A DNA stretch of 64,000 nucleotides from assembly GCA_030063045.1 (NCBI GenBank), contig JAQSEB010000010.1:1116001-1180000 (forward strand), given 5' to 3'. Source of the DNA: Pratylenchus scribneri. Taxonomy: Eukaryota > Nematoda > Chromadorea > Rhabditida > Pratylenchidae. Positions 63,690 through 64,000 of this stretch are shown piece after piece; position 1 is the stretch's first letter, and each line of letters opens with the position of its first letter. The position numbers and the translations under genes were made by a program. Under the pieces are notes generated by a model. The model did not search any database and was not told the origin of the DNA. It saw nothing but the letters and a program-made list of their open reading frames with translations.

Positions 63690-64000
63690 CTTTATGTCTC
63701 CTTATGACGACTATATAAAAACTGAAGGGTAACGGTCATTTTTAAAAATATGATCCCTTTAGTTCATTGGTATGTGGCTAGCTTTAGATGGGAAGGCGGG
63801 TCTCGAGTTCGATTCCCATGAGTGAATGATCATTTCTGAAATTTTGTTTTTTGTGTTTTTTTATTTTTGGGTAATCAAAATAAAGTATTAAAAAATAACT
63901 CATCCGTTTCCCCCTTATGACTATAGGACAGCTGAAGGGTAATGGCCATTATGATTATAGATTATACCCTGGTTCGATTCCCATGAGCGAATTATGATTT
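63690..64000 (+). repeat. Tandem tRNA-like repeat, two copies, second cut by window end
   Basis: Both copies contain CTTATGACGACTATA/CTTATGACTATAGGA, CTGAAGGGTAAYGGYCATT and GTTCGATTCCCATGAG, about 225 bp apart. The first has outer complementary ends ATGATC (63750) and GATCAT (63827). It lies in the SRCAP-like intron after exon 12. Confidence 0.5.

Overview
This is a eukaryotic nuclear window, about two thirds A+T. The genes are intron-rich: most introns are 42-100 nt, a minority are swollen by repeats. The contents point to a nematode: a worm-specific (WAGO-type) Argonaute, and CLEC16A/gop-1 followed directly by GPN1/gop-2, an order known from the C. elegans gro-1 operon. GC-AG introns, heavy repeat load and strong acceptors just upstream of start codons would fit a tylenchid, perhaps a cyst nematode, but the species is inference.

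Layout. On the minus strand at the left edge lie a small coiled-coil gene (53-587) and histone H3.3 (962-1514). Across a 1.25 kb divergent spacer, everything else is on the plus strand: Argonaute (2765-9001), CLEC16A/GOP-1 (9555-15589), GPN1/GOP-2 (15810-18802), a 7 kb gene-free CT-rich region, a DNAJB6-like J protein (25925-29391), an F-box/FBA protein (30139-31483), VMP1/EPG-3 (33734-40215), glutamate decarboxylase (42949-49579), cullin-2 (50688-57437), and the 5' two thirds or less of a SRCAP/SWR1-type remodeler (from 57942, running off the right edge). I rebuilt each gene exon by exon from splice sites and family similarity. The coding sum of every complete gene is a multiple of three, which supports the models.

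The genes are housekeeping and do not form one pathway. The only functional grouping I would defend is gop-1/gop-2 as a probable operon. The Argonaute lacks the slicer residues I can place and has an in-frame TAA within its PIWI domain, so it is either a recent pseudogene, an assembly error or a readthrough case.

The accessory material is repeats, nearly all in introns and spacers: (1) two ~1.3-1.45 kb foldback elements with 200-300 bp almost perfect arms; (2) a 24-bp minisatellite in five arrays, sometimes sitting in the centre of a ~300 bp inverted-arm element; (3) a 25-bp minisatellite in three introns of three genes; (4) a B-box-containing SINE-like repeat in four genes; (5) a local array of five tRNA-sized units in the last CLEC16A intron, whose end stems differ in sequence but remain self-complementary; (6) two hAT-like MITEs with 8-bp target duplications; (7) several palindromic MITE families. 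The tRNA-like array and the foldback pair are the least explained structures. Everything here was read by eye; no alignment, folding or database search was run.
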